Part shown: positions 53,698 through 63,696 of the stretch, piece after piece | Numbering within the stretch: position 1 is the stretch's first letter | How the letters are laid out: every line of letters begins with the position of its first letter | Origin: Guptibacillus algicola | Lineage (GTDB): Bacteria; Bacillota; Bacilli; Bacillales; Guptibacillaceae | Assembly (NCBI RefSeq): GCF_020171805.1 | Contig: NZ_JAIVAF010000003.1 | Coordinates: 1,116,001-1,180,000 of the forward strand | DNA length: 64,000 nucleotides | Reading direction: 5' to 3' | Program-made: the position numbers and the translations under genes | Notes under the pieces: model-generated | What the model was told of the DNA's origin: nothing | The model's database searches: none | What the model saw: the letters and a program-made list of their open reading frames with translations, nothing else

Positions 53698-54057
53698 TTG
53701 ACCGAAAATGAACCTTTAATCATTGAACTTGAAAAACAATTATTACAACCAGAAATAAGAAGTTCAAAAAAAGACGTTGAAAGATTATTAGATGATGATT
53801 TCGAAGAATTTGGTAAATCCGGAAGAAGATTAAATAAAGAAGACGTGTTGAAGGGACTTTCTGAGGAAAAACCAGTCCAATTCACAATGGATAGTTCGAA
53901 GGTAGTTGCATTATCGGATGACGTGATGCTGATTACATATTCGTTGATAAAGGACGATTGTCAATCTAAAAGCCTTCGAAGTTCAATCTGGAGATGCAAG
54001 AATGGGAAATGGAAAATGTTTTTCCATCAGGGAACCAAAGCAAATAGCACAAGCTAA
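53698..54057 (+). CDS. DUF4440/SnoaL-like protein
   Basis: A 119-residue NTF2-like cone-fold protein (LLDDDFEEFGKSGRRLNKEDVLKGL, VMLITYSLIKD, RSSIWRCKNGKWKMFFHQGT) matching the DUF4440 pattern, in which a small pocket may bind or convert a metabolite. TTG start after AAAAAAGGAG. Specific role unknown. It lies 155 bp upstream of kynA. Confidence 0.7.
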   Translation: MTENEPLIIELEKQLLQPEIRSSKKDVERLLDDDFEEFGKSGRRLNKEDVLKGLSEEKPVQFTMDSSKVVALSDDVMLITYSLIKDDCQSKSLRSSIWRCKNGKWKMFFHQGTKANSTS

Positions 54058-54212
54058 ATGTGATGCTTTTTTATAGTGATGAGAATCTCAAAAACCAAAA
54101 GAAGTTTCAACTGAAAATAGTAGAGTGATATACTTTCCATATGAGTTTGCTTGTCACATTTTAGTTAACAAGTAACGAAAATGAATGCGTTTTCAATACT
54201 AGGAGGGTTACT

Positions 54213-55052
54213 TTGGATAAGAAACATATCGATCCTACAGAATCAACCGTACATACGGACTTTAAAGACAACATGACCTATGGTGAATACTTAAGCTTGG
54301 ATCAGATACTTTCTGGACAAAATCGGCTTTCAGATCATCACGATGAAATGTTGTTCATCATTATTCACCAAGTTAGTGAGCTTTGGATGAAGTTGATACT
54401 CCATGAATTAAAAGGGGCGATCAATGCGATCGAAAACGATGAATTATCAACTGCTTTCAAGATGCTTGCAAGAGTTTCGAAGACTCAAACCCAGATTATT
54501 CAAGCCTGGGACGTGTTATCGACACTTACTCCTTCAGAATATATGGAATTTCGAGATTCATTAGGGCAGGCTTCTGGTTTTCAATCTTATCAATACCGTA
54601 TGATTGAATTTGCACTTGGGTACAAAACTCCACATGTATTAAAAATCTATGAAAAAAATCTTACATTACACCAAACATTAAAAGAAGCCTATCACGAACT
54701 CAGCATCTATGACGCTGCCATTCGAGCACTTGACCGTGCTGGCATCAAAATAGATAAAGAAGTATTAGAAAGAGACGTTACAAATACATATGCAGGGGAT
54801 GAGTCTGTTAAGGAAGCCTGGTTAACAGTGTATCGAAACACTGATCAATATTGGGATTTGTACGAACTTGCAGAAAAACTCGTTGATATAGAAGATTGGC
54901 TACAGCAGTGGCGATTCAGGCATATGAAAACAGTAGAGCGAATCATAGGGTTTAAGAAAGGTACAGGCGGATCGTCAGGAGTAGGGTATTTGAAGAAAGT
55001 ATTAGATCACAGATTTTTCCCTGAACTGTGGGATATTCGAACAGAGCTATAA
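54213..55052 (+). CDS. kynA: Tryptophan 2,3-dioxygenase
   Basis: A 279-residue heme dioxygenase that opens tryptophan to N-formylkynurenine. Family motifs: [42 protein letters not shown] (spans 54330-54410, with the distal-side His), [19 protein letters not shown], and the substrate loop [13 protein letters not shown] with the heme His in [17 protein letters not shown] start at 54213 after TAGGAGGG. No kynB or kynU is adjacent, so the rest of the pathway must be elsewhere or absent. Confidence 0.93.
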   Translation: MDKKHIDPTESTVHTDFKDNMTYGEYLSLDQILSGQNRLSDHHDEMLFIIIHQVSELWMKLILHELKGAINAIENDELSTAFKMLARVSKTQTQIIQAWDVLSTLTPSEYMEFRDSLGQASGFQSYQYRMIEFALGYKTPHVLKIYEKNLTLHQTLKEAYHELSIYDAAIRALDRAGIKIDKEVLERDVTNTYAGDESVKEAWLTVYRNTDQYWDLYELAEKLVDIEDWLQQWRFRHMKTVERIIGFKKGTGGSSGVGYLKKVLDHRFFPELWDIRTEL

Positions 55053-55075
55053 GATAATAGTATTATGTTAATAGA

Positions 55076-55105
55076 CAAAAAGGATGCTAATTTTGCATCC
55101 TTTTT
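55076..55105. terminator. Terminator between kynA and the MtnX-like gene
   Basis: AAAAAGGATGC-TAATTTT-GCATCCTTTTT, symmetric A and T flanks, between convergent genes; likely bidirectional. Confidence 0.88.
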
Positions 55106-55137
55106 GTTATGCAGTACTTTAAAGCACAGAGCGCTCA

Positions 55138-55788
55138 TTATTTTAATCTACCTTTACTTTTAAGATCAGCTTCAATATCCTCGAATGATTCAACAGGGAT
55201 ATAGGGAGTACCACTATTTTTCAAAATATGTTGAAGCACATCTTTTGCGAAGGTTAAGTCTGCCTCTTTTGCTCCATGAGAGTCAGGCTCGCTGTCGCCA
55301 GCAAAATAGACCTCATCATAACGTTCCTTCAATTCTTTGATTACGAGAGATTTATCTATCCCATACCTTGCAGAATAGTGTTTATGGGTTGAATCAATCG
55401 ATAGATGAACATTGTTCTCTTCGTAGTAGCCTTTGTTTGAAAAAACCGGAACGTCTTCGATACCGTAATGAGTTAGTAAATGATTAATATAATAATCCGT
55501 ACCAGCACTTAAAATATAAAAATCCCCACCATTTTGTTGAACGGTTTTAATAAATGACGGAACATGAGAATCGATGGGTAACGTTTTTATATCTTCAATA
55601 ATTTGCGCTTCATCTTTATTGATTGATTTGAACACCTTGCTTAGAAAATCAATGTCCTTTATCTTTTCATCTTTCCAGTCTTTATATAACGCTCTTCCTT
55701 CAGGATAGTAATTTTCAATAACTAGCCAATAGAAATCCTTTTTAGAAATCGTACCATCAAAATCAGAAACAAATGCCCATGTAGCCAT
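55138..55788 (-). CDS. MtnX-like HAD-family phosphatase
   Basis: A 216-residue HAD-IB phosphatase. Motif I is VSDFDGTISKKDFYW, motif II YILSAGTDYYI, and motif III with the metal acids is VYFAGDSEPDSHGAKEADLTFAK. MtnX removes phosphate from 2-hydroxy-3-keto-5-methylthiopentenyl phosphate in methionine salvage. No other mtn genes are in the window, so the assignment is at family level. It is transcribed alone and convergent with kynA; AGGAGGT precedes the ATG. Confidence 0.8.
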   Translation of the reverse strand: MATWAFVSDFDGTISKKDFYWLVIENYYPEGRALYKDWKDEKIKDIDFLSKVFKSINKDEAQIIEDIKTLPIDSHVPSFIKTVQQNGGDFYILSAGTDYYINHLLTHYGIEDVPVFSNKGYYEENNVHLSIDSTHKHYSARYGIDKSLVIKELKERYDEVYFAGDSEPDSHGAKEADLTFAKDVLQHILKNSGTPYIPVESFEDIEADLKSKGRLK

Positions 55789-55957
55789 TTCTCTTACCTC
55801 CTAATTCTACTCCTATCACTCTTTTACGAATTGTAGCACGAGAGGATGCTAAATGAAATTAAACTCTATTAATACAATAACGTAAAACTGTGCTAAAGTA
55901 TGTTAAAATGATTTCTAAAAAGTTAGACTATTCTTATTAACTAGAGGGAGAGCGAGA

Positions 55958-57214
55958 ATGAGTAAAACAATTAGCAAAGTACAAGTAGAAGATATCATTA
56001 TCGCAAATCAGGTGTTGAAGGATGTAGCTGTTAGAACGCCACTTCAGCGCAATGACATCCTTTCAGAACGTCATGATTGCAACGTTTACTTAAAAAGAGA
56101 AGACCTTCAAAACGTAAGGTCTTTTAAAATTAGAGGGGCATACAACCATATCCAAGGTTTGAATAATGACCAAAAGGCTAGAGGGGTTGTTTGTGCAAGT
56201 GCAGGAAATCACGCTCAGGGAGTGGCATATTCATGTAAAACACTTGGTATACAAGGTCATATTTTTATGCCAGCAACAACACCGAGACAGAAGGTTTCAC
56301 AAGTAGAGCTGTTCGGGGGGGCTTCCGTTGACGTGATCCTAACAGGAGATACATTCGATGATTCTTTCAAAACAGCGATAGATTTCTGTAACAGTGAAGA
56401 CAAAACCTTTATCCATCCGTTTGATGATTATCACACAATCGCAGGACAAGGAACAGTTGGCCTAGAGATTATGAATGATTTAGATCATGTTGATGTTGTC
56501 ATGGTTCCAATTGGCGGAGGAGGTCTTGCTTCAGGGGTAGGATCATTTGTGAAGAGTATCAATCCTGACACAAAGATCATTGGGGTTGAACCTGAAGGCG
56601 CTCCAGGTATGAAAAGTTCGATAGATCACAATGAAATGGTTGCTCTCGATTACATCAATAAATTTGTTGATGGTGCAGCGGTCAAACAAGTAGGCAAACT
56701 GACACTTGAAATATGCAAACAGCTACTTGATGATGTCGTTCTCGTTCCAGAAGGGAAAATTTGCACGACTATTCTTGAACTATACAACCAAAATGCAATT
56801 GTAGCAGAACCAGCAGGCGCACTCTCCATAGCTGCTTTGGATTTCTATCAGGATCAAATTAGAGGAAAAAATGTGGTTTGTATCATTAGTGGTGGTAATA
56901 ATGATATCAATAGGATGCAAGAAATCCAGGAACGCTCATTAATCTATGAAGGGCTAAAGCATTATTTTATCGTACATTTCCCACAGCGTGCAGGAGCATT
57001 AAAGGAATTTATGGCTGATGTACTTGGACCAACTGACGATATTACACGGTTTGAATATACGAAAAAGAATAACCGAGATAAAGGACCTGTACTTGTAGGA
57101 ATCGAATTAAACAGGGTGGAAGACTATGATCCATTAGTTAAGCGGATGGAAGTGAGTGGCTTCTCTTATATCGAAATTAACAAAGATCAGAATTTATTTA
57201 ACCTTTTAATTTAA
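55958..57214 (+). CDS. ilvA: Threonine ammonia-lyase (threonine deaminase)
   Basis: A 418-residue PLP enzyme that converts threonine to 2-oxobutyrate, the first step of isoleucine synthesis. The Schiff-base Lys is in SFKIRGAYNHI, the phosphate-binding loop is PIGGGGLASGVG, and CASAGNHAQGVAY is present. The C-terminal 90 residues (YFIVHFPQRAGALKEFM ... GPVLVGIEL) are a single ACT-like regulatory domain, as in the Bacillus-type enzyme. It stands alone, not in the ilv-leu operon. Confidence 0.93.
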   Translation: MSKTISKVQVEDIIIANQVLKDVAVRTPLQRNDILSERHDCNVYLKREDLQNVRSFKIRGAYNHIQGLNNDQKARGVVCASAGNHAQGVAYSCKTLGIQGHIFMPATTPRQKVSQVELFGGASVDVILTGDTFDDSFKTAIDFCNSEDKTFIHPFDDYHTIAGQGTVGLEIMNDLDHVDVVMVPIGGGGLASGVGSFVKSINPDTKIIGVEPEGAPGMKSSIDHNEMVALDYINKFVDGAAVKQVGKLTLEICKQLLDDVVLVPEGKICTTILELYNQNAIVAEPAGALSIAALDFYQDQIRGKNVVCIISGGNNDINRMQEIQERSLIYEGLKHYFIVHFPQRAGALKEFMADVLGPTDDITRFEYTKKNNRDKGPVLVGIELNRVEDYDPLVKRMEVSGFSYIEINKDQNLFNLLI

Positions 57215-57236
57215 AACGCCTGAAAAGGCGTTTTTT
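57213..57236 (+). terminator. ilvA terminator
   Basis: AAAACGCC-TGAAAA-GGCGTTTT with further T residues, overlapping the stop codon. Confidence 0.88.
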
Positions 57237-57394
57237 AGTGAGATAGAATCGCTTAGGCCCTTTTCGTTTCTATTCACTGAAAAATCACACCATATGTTAA
57301 AGGATAAATCAACACTTTTCCTAGTATATCTGTTATGATAAGGGTTGGTTTTCTTGAAAAAGAGGACGGACCAATCTAGAAGAGGAGACCGTAA

Positions 57395-59320
57395 ATGACT
57401 CAACCATTACCGTTTGAAATAACAAAAGAAGATTCATTTTATGATGTGCTAGGGGACTATATTGGAGATGTTTTTTACGACATTCTTCCAGAGCACGGTT
57501 ATGAGCTTCGCGATGAACAGATCTTTATGGCCTTTCAAATCGAACAGGCTTTCAAAAATAAAAGTGTCGTATTTGCTGAAGCAGGTGTAGGAACAGGGAA
57601 AACATTTGTCTATTTGCTATACGCTATTTGCTATGCTAGATACACGAGAAAACCTGCAATCATTTCTTGTGCAGATGAAACGCTTATTGAACAGCTAGTC
57701 AAAAAAGGCGGAGACATCGAGAAGCTAGAAAAAGCACTTGGTCTTAATGTCGATGTACGACTAGCTAAGGCAAGAGAACAGTATGTGTGCGTGAAAAAAC
57801 TTGACTACCTTGCCCATCGTACTGATGATGAAGATATCTTAAGTGTTCATGATGAAATACCAGAGTTCGTCTATGAACCGGCAGCTTCCATGCAGTCATT
57901 CTATCGTTACGGAGATCGTAAGGAATATCCGTGGGTTCCGAATGAGAAATGGGAGACAATCGCATGGGATCCTCTACAACAGTGTTCTACATGTGATTGG
58001 CGCCACCGATGCGGGCAAACTTTAAACAGAAAACATTACCGTCAAGCAAGTGATCTCATCATTTGCTCACATGACTTTTATATGGAACATATTTGGACGA
58101 AGGAGTCACGTAAACGAGAAGGGCAGCTGCCTCTATTACCTGAAGCGAGCACGGTAGTATTTGATGAAGGGCACCTTCTAGAGTTTTCAGCTCAAAAAGG
58201 CCTTACGTATCGATTCCACTCTGAAACATTATCTAGTGTCTTAACAGGATACATGGACCAGGATGTCCGGGAAGAGTCACTTACGCTAGTGGAAGATATC
58301 CTCGAGCTACATGATGAGTGGTTCTCTCGCCTAAGTAAAAACGCTCGAACCATTGAAGGGTCTGTTCGTAAAGATGTAGAGAGAACAGAATCCATCGTTT
58401 CGATGGCTGAAACAATGGTGACTAAAGTTGATGCACTTCTTGAACAGCTTGTATTTGATTCAGAATTATATGTGATGGACGATTATCACGTGAAGATTAT
58501 GGAAGAATATTTGGAGTTCTTTGCTTATGGATTAAGAACCTTCCTAAAAGATGGCGAAGGAATTCATTGGCTAGAAGAAACGTCTTCCGATACAAGCCTT
58601 GTCATTATGCCTCGGCTCGTTGAAGATATTTTGAGGAAAGAAGTATTCTCACAAAAAATTCCGTTTATCTTCTCATCAGCAACGTTATCTCAAGCTGGTG
58701 ATTTCTCTTACATCGCTAGTAGCTTAGGAATTCAAAAACACGCGTCATTCTCAGTAAACTCCCCATTTGATTATGAAGAACAAATGGAGATAACTGGGAA
58801 CGTTGAGACAGACGAAGAAGAGAAATGGGCAAGTATTCAAGATTCACTTATTAAAAACCAAGGTCATTCTCTCATTCTCTTCTCATCATTGGAGGAAATG
58901 AACCGTTTTAAAACTTGGTCTGGCAACAAAGATTGGGCGTTTAACATGATATTTGAAGGTGATCGTGAAATAAGTGAAACCGTAAGAGAATTCCAAGAAG
59001 ATGCTTCTTCGGTTCTTTGTTCTTATCACCTTTGGGAAGGCCTTGATGTTCCAGGTGAATCGCTTACTCAAGTGATCATCTCGTCTCTTCCATTTCCACC
59101 AAATGACCCTGTTTTCCAAGCCAAGCGAAATCATTCATCGAATCCTGAAGAGCATGTCGATCTCCCATATATGCTGCTTCGACTTCGTCAAGGGATAGGT
59201 CGTTTAATTCGAACAAGCCAAGATAAAGGTTCTGTGAGTTTATGGATGTCTAACGATCAAAAGCAGAAATACGAAAAGAAAATCCAAGACGTCATGCCTT
59301 TACCTATAAAGTGGGACTAA
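57395..59320 (+). CDS. XPD/DinG-type Fe-S helicase (YpvA-like)
   Basis: A 641-residue superfamily 2 helicase. Walker A is AEAGVGTGKT (residues 61-70). Four cysteines (132, 197, 200, 206; QYVCVKK and QCSTCDWRHRC) form the Fe-S cluster insert expected in XPD/DinG enzymes. The DEAH-like box is VVFDEGHLLEF, motif Ia-III region FIFSSATLSQAG, and motif VI RLRQGIGRLIRT. B. subtilis YpvA is the probable counterpart. It lacks the exonuclease domain found in Bacillus DinG. Likely damage-repair or R-loop/D-loop unwinding. Confidence 0.88.
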   Translation: MTQPLPFEITKEDSFYDVLGDYIGDVFYDILPEHGYELRDEQIFMAFQIEQAFKNKSVVFAEAGVGTGKTFVYLLYAICYARYTRKPAIISCADETLIEQLVKKGGDIEKLEKALGLNVDVRLAKAREQYVCVKKLDYLAHRTDDEDILSVHDEIPEFVYEPAASMQSFYRYGDRKEYPWVPNEKWETIAWDPLQQCSTCDWRHRCGQTLNRKHYRQASDLIICSHDFYMEHIWTKESRKREGQLPLLPEASTVVFDEGHLLEFSAQKGLTYRFHSETLSSVLTGYMDQDVREESLTLVEDILELHDEWFSRLSKNARTIEGSVRKDVERTESIVSMAETMVTKVDALLEQLVFDSELYVMDDYHVKIMEEYLEFFAYGLRTFLKDGEGIHWLEETSSDTSLVIMPRLVEDILRKEVFSQKIPFIFSSATLSQAGDFSYIASSLGIQKHASFSVNSPFDYEEQMEITGNVETDEEEKWASIQDSLIKNQGHSLILFSSLEEMNRFKTWSGNKDWAFNMIFEGDREISETVREFQEDASSVLCSYHLWEGLDVPGESLTQVIISSLPFPPNDPVFQAKRNHSSNPEEHVDLPYMLLRLRQGIGRLIRTSQDKGSVSLWMSNDQKQKYEKKIQDVMPLPIKWD

Positions 59321-59323
59321 TTC

Positions 59324-59358
59324 AAAGAGCTCTTTCAAACATGAAAGAGCTCTTTTTC
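59324..59358 (+). terminator. Terminator after the helicase gene
   Basis: AAAGAGCTCTTTC-AAACAT-GAAAGAGCTCTTT followed by TTC; perfect 13-bp stem. Confidence 0.85.
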
Positions 59359-59385
59359 AAAAGAACGCAAAGTGGAGGTGAATAG

Positions 59386-60339
59386 ATGAAAACGAACTGG
59401 GAACGTAACAAACCAATTATAGAACCAAATTTCGAAAGCTTTTCGGAAATCATACATAGCTATTATCCAGATGGAAGGATTAATGAAATCGAACTATTAA
59501 CAGGTGGGTTGAGTCACTCCAACTATAAAATAGAGCTAATAGATAGTACATGGCTTGTTGCAAGATTTACCACGAACAAGAAAACTCTTATACTTGAACA
59601 GAACCTGCATAGGATTCTTCCTGAACAGGTAAAAGCACCAAGGTTCTTATACCTTTCACATAAACCAGAGTATAGTGTTGCTCTCGTAGAATGGAAGAGG
59701 GGGGTATTACTCCGAGATCGATTATCATCGTCCGCAAATGAAATGTATGCAATCGGTCACTCAGTAGGTGAACAACTTGCGTCCTTACGACAACTTACCT
59801 TTCCATCACAAGGGTTTCTCGATAAGCATGTGAAAGTTGAGCAGCCATTTCGCCTTACACCTGAGTCTTTTTATTCTATAATCGAATCTTTTATTGAAAA
59901 AGGTCCTATGACATCTAGAATATCAAAGTCATTAACCAATCGGATTCTTGTATTTGCAAAAGAGCACGCTTCACTTTTCCTTGAAGACGAAAGTGAAGCC
60001 CGTCTCGTTCACGGTGATTTCAACGGACTTAACATATTGATCGAAGGAACAGAAGTTAGCGCTGTATTAGATTGGGAATTTGCATTTGCAGGTAGTATCT
60101 ATTTAGATATCGGAAATATGATCAGGTATGATCACTTTCCAAATATGGAATCATTTGAGGATGGCCTATTATCAGGATTAAGAAATAACGGTATCGTGTT
60201 ATCTCCAAACTGGAGAAAATTAGCAAAACTAGCTGACCTCGTTGCATTGTGCAGTTTGCTTGATAGCAAATATGGTGGAGAAAACAGATTTAAAGATATA
60301 ACACGCTTGATTGAAAAAACGTTGCGATCTTACTCGTAG
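59386..60339 (+). CDS. Aminoglycoside phosphotransferase-fold kinase
   Basis: A 317-residue APH/choline-kinase-like protein. The N-terminal lobe carries ELLTGGLSHSNYKIEL, which binds ATP. The catalytic loop is LVHGDFNGLNILIEG with the Asp base, and the metal-binding DWEFAFAGSIYLDIGNMIRYD follows. The family phosphorylates antibiotics, choline, homoserine or sugars; nothing in the context favours one. GGAGGTG lies before ATG 59386. Confidence 0.82.
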   Translation: MKTNWERNKPIIEPNFESFSEIIHSYYPDGRINEIELLTGGLSHSNYKIELIDSTWLVARFTTNKKTLILEQNLHRILPEQVKAPRFLYLSHKPEYSVALVEWKRGVLLRDRLSSSANEMYAIGHSVGEQLASLRQLTFPSQGFLDKHVKVEQPFRLTPESFYSIIESFIEKGPMTSRISKSLTNRILVFAKEHASLFLEDESEARLVHGDFNGLNILIEGTEVSAVLDWEFAFAGSIYLDIGNMIRYDHFPNMESFEDGLLSGLRNNGIVLSPNWRKLAKLADLVALCSLLDSKYGGENRFKDITRLIEKTLRSYS

Positions 60340-60417
60340 GATTATTTAGAGGAATAAGGGGCTAAATCGAGAACCTTTCTACATATAAGGAAAAATTGAT
60401 AGGAAAGGAAGATTTCG

Positions 60418-61380
60418 ATGACCCAACCTGAACTGATCGGGGAAGACCTATTCCTGGTAGATCTTCATGATTTGAAGCTAGAAAAACGAACAGGAAGCTA
60501 TATTTTACTTGAAGATGAAATAACGATTATCGAGACGAGTGCTAGCCCGTCAATCCCACATCTCCTAAAAGGATTAGAAGCATTAGAAGTTGATTTAAAA
60601 GACATTCGCAACATCGTCGTCACACATATTCACCTAGATCATGCAGGAGGCGCAGGGTTGTTACTTGAGAAATGCCCTAACGCAAGAATACTCGTTCATA
60701 AGAAAGGTTATCGCCATCTAGAGAATCCATCCCGTTTGATTCAAGGAGCAAAGGCAGTATACGGAGAGAAGTTCAATAAACTTTTTGACCCTATACTTCC
60801 TGTTCCGTCAGACCGCTTACTTGTAATGGAGGATGGTGACGAACTGACACTCGGAGAAAATCGAGTTCTAACATTCATAAATACACCTGGACATGCAAAG
60901 CATCACTATTCAATTCATGATTCCAAAACAAATGGGGTATTTGTAGGTGATACGGTAGGTGTCTACTATCCACTCATCGACGTTGATCTTTATTTACCAT
61001 CCACGTCACCTAACCAATTCAATCCTCATGACATGCTTTATTCAGCAGAACGAATAATGGATTTTCATCCTGACGCCATCTATTTTGGACACTATGGAAA
61101 GTCAGATGCACCTCTGGATGTCATTGAACAACTTGCATACTGGTTACCTGTATTTATTAAATCGGCTGAGACAATCACCTTGGCTAATAAAGAAAAAACA
61201 CCAGAGCAAGTCAGTGAACTCATTGCGAATGATTTATTGTCTGAAGTGAAAACAACACTCGGTAAACAAGGGATTTCAAACGATCATGAGGTATACCGTT
61301 ACATAACATTAGACTTGCAAGTGTGTGCCATGGGACTTTATGATTACATTACAAAACAAAAAGTAAATCAAACTCCTTAA
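60418..61380 (+). CDS. MBL-fold metallo-hydrolase
   Basis: A 320-residue metallo-beta-lactamase-fold hydrolase. The metal motif is VVTHIHLDHAGGAG (about residues 63-76), the next His is in TPGHAKHHYS, and the bridging Asp in GVFVGDTVGVYYP. The C-terminal HFDAIYFGHYGK-type segment (PDAIYFGHYGKSD) supplies another His. The family includes lactonases, glyoxalase II and thioesterases; substrate unknown. It follows the kinase gene by 78 bp, perhaps an independent transcript. Confidence 0.82.
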   Translation: MTQPELIGEDLFLVDLHDLKLEKRTGSYILLEDEITIIETSASPSIPHLLKGLEALEVDLKDIRNIVVTHIHLDHAGGAGLLLEKCPNARILVHKKGYRHLENPSRLIQGAKAVYGEKFNKLFDPILPVPSDRLLVMEDGDELTLGENRVLTFINTPGHAKHHYSIHDSKTNGVFVGDTVGVYYPLIDVDLYLPSTSPNQFNPHDMLYSAERIMDFHPDAIYFGHYGKSDAPLDVIEQLAYWLPVFIKSAETITLANKEKTPEQVSELIANDLLSEVKTTLGKQGISNDHEVYRYITLDLQVCAMGLYDYITKQKVNQTP

Positions 61381-61401
61381 GTGTTCTTAAGGAGTTTTTT
61401 C
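61371..61401 (+). terminator. Terminator after the MBL gene
   Basis: AACTCCTTAAG-TGTT-CTTAAGGAGTT followed by TTTTC, overlapping the stop codon. Confidence 0.9.
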
Positions 61402-61477
61402 ATGCTTAAACTTTGTTTATGATATAGTGAATATGCTGTAAATAATTGTGAAGATTACCTCTAGTTGGAGAGATGTT

Positions 61478-62791
61478 ATGTATAAGAATAAGTCGACCAT
61501 TCAATCTTTTCGTTATATTTTCATAATGTACGTAGGGACAATATTATTATTTAGTCTCTTCTATTTTATGCCCTTTTCAAATGTTAGTGGGTTACCATTT
61601 GTTGATGCACTCTTTGTGTCTACAAGTGCACTTAGCGTGACAGGGTTATCCGTAATCGATGTTTCGACTGAATTAACAAGAATAGGCCAGACAGCATTGA
61701 TAATAGAAATGCAGCTAGGGGGAGTGGGAATCCTTGTCCTCATCAGTTATTTATTCATGATGATGGGAAAAAAACTTACCATGTCTAGTATGCTTTTATT
61801 ATCTAAAGACCAGAATCAATCAAAACTTAAAACGATTAAGTCATTGAGTATCTCTGTTTTAATGATCGCCATCATCGTTGAAGCGATAGGCTTTGCCTTG
61901 ATGTTCAGTGGCATTCGAAACGAATTTTCCTCTACTAATGAAGCAATATTTGTCACGGTGTTCCACAGTGTTGCTAGCTTTACAAACGCTGGCTTTGACC
62001 TCTTTGGAGATAGCCTCATTGGATTTCAGGAAAGCAAGCTTTTTTTATTAACCACAATGGTGATGATCTTCATCGGGAGTTTAGGCTTTCCAACCATTGT
62101 AGAATACATAAACCCGTTTCGACGGAAAAGGAGTCTGTTTTCAAGAATCAACATTCGACTCCACACAACGTTATTTCTTACGGCTGCAGTCGTATACTAT
62201 ACGATTGAGCATAATGGTATCTTTGCACACCTTTCATTTCCTGATAAGCTGTTCAACTCTTTTTTCCTTTCGGCCACAACAAGAAATGGTGGGTTAACAA
62301 CGGTTGATATTTCATCATTACATATCACAACGCTTCTTATCTTGATGATTCTTATGTTCATTGGAGGAGCATCATCTAGTACTGGTGGGGGCTTGAGGTT
62401 AACGACATTCTCTGTATTAATGGCAAAGATGGTATCTGTGGCTAAATCACAAGAGCATACCACTTTAATGAAAAAGACCATTTCTCAAGATTCCATCAAT
62501 AAAGCATTTCTTATTTTTGTAAGCTTTGTATTTCTATTTGGATTGTCTACAGTTGCTCTTTCGTTGTTTGAACTACAGGAAATCGAAATGATCGCTTTCG
62601 AAGTCCTTTCTGCACTCACGAATACGGGGCTTTCAATGGGAATTACAGGAGAACTAGCAACTTTTTCGAAGCTATTGCTTTGCATATTGATGATTATTGG
62701 GCGAATTGGTATTTTCAGCTTCATTTATGTGGTGTTCAAGATTGAAAAATCCAAAACACGTTATTTAAAAGAAGATCTAGCAGTAGGATAA
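61478..62791 (+). CDS. Ktr potassium transporter membrane subunit (KtrB/KtrD)
   Basis: A 437-residue TrkH-family K+ channel subunit with four membrane-pore-membrane repeats. Each pore loop shows its conserved glycine: STSALSVTGLSV, VASFTNAGFDL, SATTRNGGLTTVD and ALTNTGLSMG. The gate-region glycine/serine-rich loop FIGGASSSTGGGLRL is intact. Start ATG 61478 is preferred over GTG 61448 (GGAG upstream). It is followed by the RCK subunit after 16 bp, forming a complete system; KtrB versus KtrD cannot be decided. Confidence 0.9.
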   Translation: MYKNKSTIQSFRYIFIMYVGTILLFSLFYFMPFSNVSGLPFVDALFVSTSALSVTGLSVIDVSTELTRIGQTALIIEMQLGGVGILVLISYLFMMMGKKLTMSSMLLLSKDQNQSKLKTIKSLSISVLMIAIIVEAIGFALMFSGIRNEFSSTNEAIFVTVFHSVASFTNAGFDLFGDSLIGFQESKLFLLTTMVMIFIGSLGFPTIVEYINPFRRKRSLFSRINIRLHTTLFLTAAVVYYTIEHNGIFAHLSFPDKLFNSFFLSATTRNGGLTTVDISSLHITTLLILMILMFIGGASSSTGGGLRLTTFSVLMAKMVSVAKSQEHTTLMKKTISQDSINKAFLIFVSFVFLFGLSTVALSLFELQEIEMIAFEVLSALTNTGLSMGITGELATFSKLLLCILMIIGRIGIFSFIYVVFKIEKSKTRYLKEDLAVG

Positions 62792-62807
62792 GAAGGGGTT
62801 TGATCGA

Positions 62808-63467
62808 TTGAGAAAACAATTTTTAGTACTCGGTGCAGGAAGATTTGCTAAAGGCATTATTCAAGAACTATACGCACAAAAATGTGATGTCATTGTTTGT
62901 GACAAAGATGAGGGCCCTCTTGAAGATATCGAAGAATACGCTACACATTCGATTGTTGGAGACCTAAGGGAAAATGGTGTGATGGACGACTTAAACGTTG
63001 AACAATTTGATGCCGTTTTCGTTGCCATCGGTACAGACTCATATTCAGCGATTCTCATCACAAATCGATTGCGTGAGCGCAATGCAAAGGAAATCATCGT
63101 AAAGGCAACAAGTAAAGAAATAGGGGAGATCCTATCTAATTTAGGCGCGAATCGTGTGATTTATCCTGAGGAAGAAGCAGGGATGAAAGTAGCTAGACAA
63201 ATAACGATGCCAAATGTGATCGAGTATATCGAAATCACAAAAAATGTCTCAGCAGTTGAATTAAAAGTTCCTGAAGAATTAGTTGGGAAGACTTTGCTTG
63301 AGCTTGATTTCTCAAGAAAATACGACCTGAACGTCTCACTTATCTTGAGAGAAGATTCTCCTATACTGAGCCGTTATGCAGAAGTGGCTTTCCAAAGTGA
63401 CGATGTAATCCTAATTGTCGGTGAAAACAAAAAAATCCAACAGTTCAGAAAGAAATTTGATTTATAA
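62808..63467 (+). CDS. Ktr potassium transporter RCK subunit (KtrA/KtrC)
   Basis: A 219-residue cytosolic gating ring subunit. The N-terminal RCK_N Rossmann domain has the nucleotide motif VLGAGRFAKGI (GxGxxA) and VAIGTDSYSAIL; the C-terminal RCK_C domain (residues about 135-219; VELKVPEELVGKTLLELDFSRKY region at 63256-63330) can bind cyclic di-AMP in this family. TTG start at 62808. In B. subtilis the Ktr systems are shut off by c-di-AMP, which may apply here. Confidence 0.9.
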   Translation: MRKQFLVLGAGRFAKGIIQELYAQKCDVIVCDKDEGPLEDIEEYATHSIVGDLRENGVMDDLNVEQFDAVFVAIGTDSYSAILITNRLRERNAKEIIVKATSKEIGEILSNLGANRVIYPEEEAGMKVARQITMPNVIEYIEITKNVSAVELKVPEELVGKTLLELDFSRKYDLNVSLILREDSPILSRYAEVAFQSDDVILIVGENKKIQQFRKKFDL

Positions 63468-63476
63468 TAGGCCTTT

Positions 63477-63505
63477 AAAAAACCTGCTAAATAAGCAGGT
63501 TTTTT
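63477..63505 (+). terminator. Terminator of the ktr pair
   Basis: AAAAAACCTGCT-AAATA-AGCAGGTTTTTT; perfect stem with T-tract, 9 bp after the RCK gene. Confidence 0.92.
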
Positions 63506-63696
63506 GCTTTAATTATGATAAATTTTCAAAAGTTTTGTATCCGCTTTCATTACTGATTCGATGGTTGTTACCGAAAACACCAAGATCTCTAACCAATTGC
63601 TAATCACGTGACAAAAATAAAATTTCTTGTATATAATAGAAATATTGAAATAATTTTAATTATTCGCATTAACAATTTCTGAAAGGATGGTCGTAG

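Noticed and set aside
55890-55930. CodY-type box upstream of ilvA
   Set aside because: The best match (around TGATTTCTAAAAAGT) has about five mismatches to AATTTTCWGAAAATT in AT-rich DNA, so it is not distinguishable from chance.
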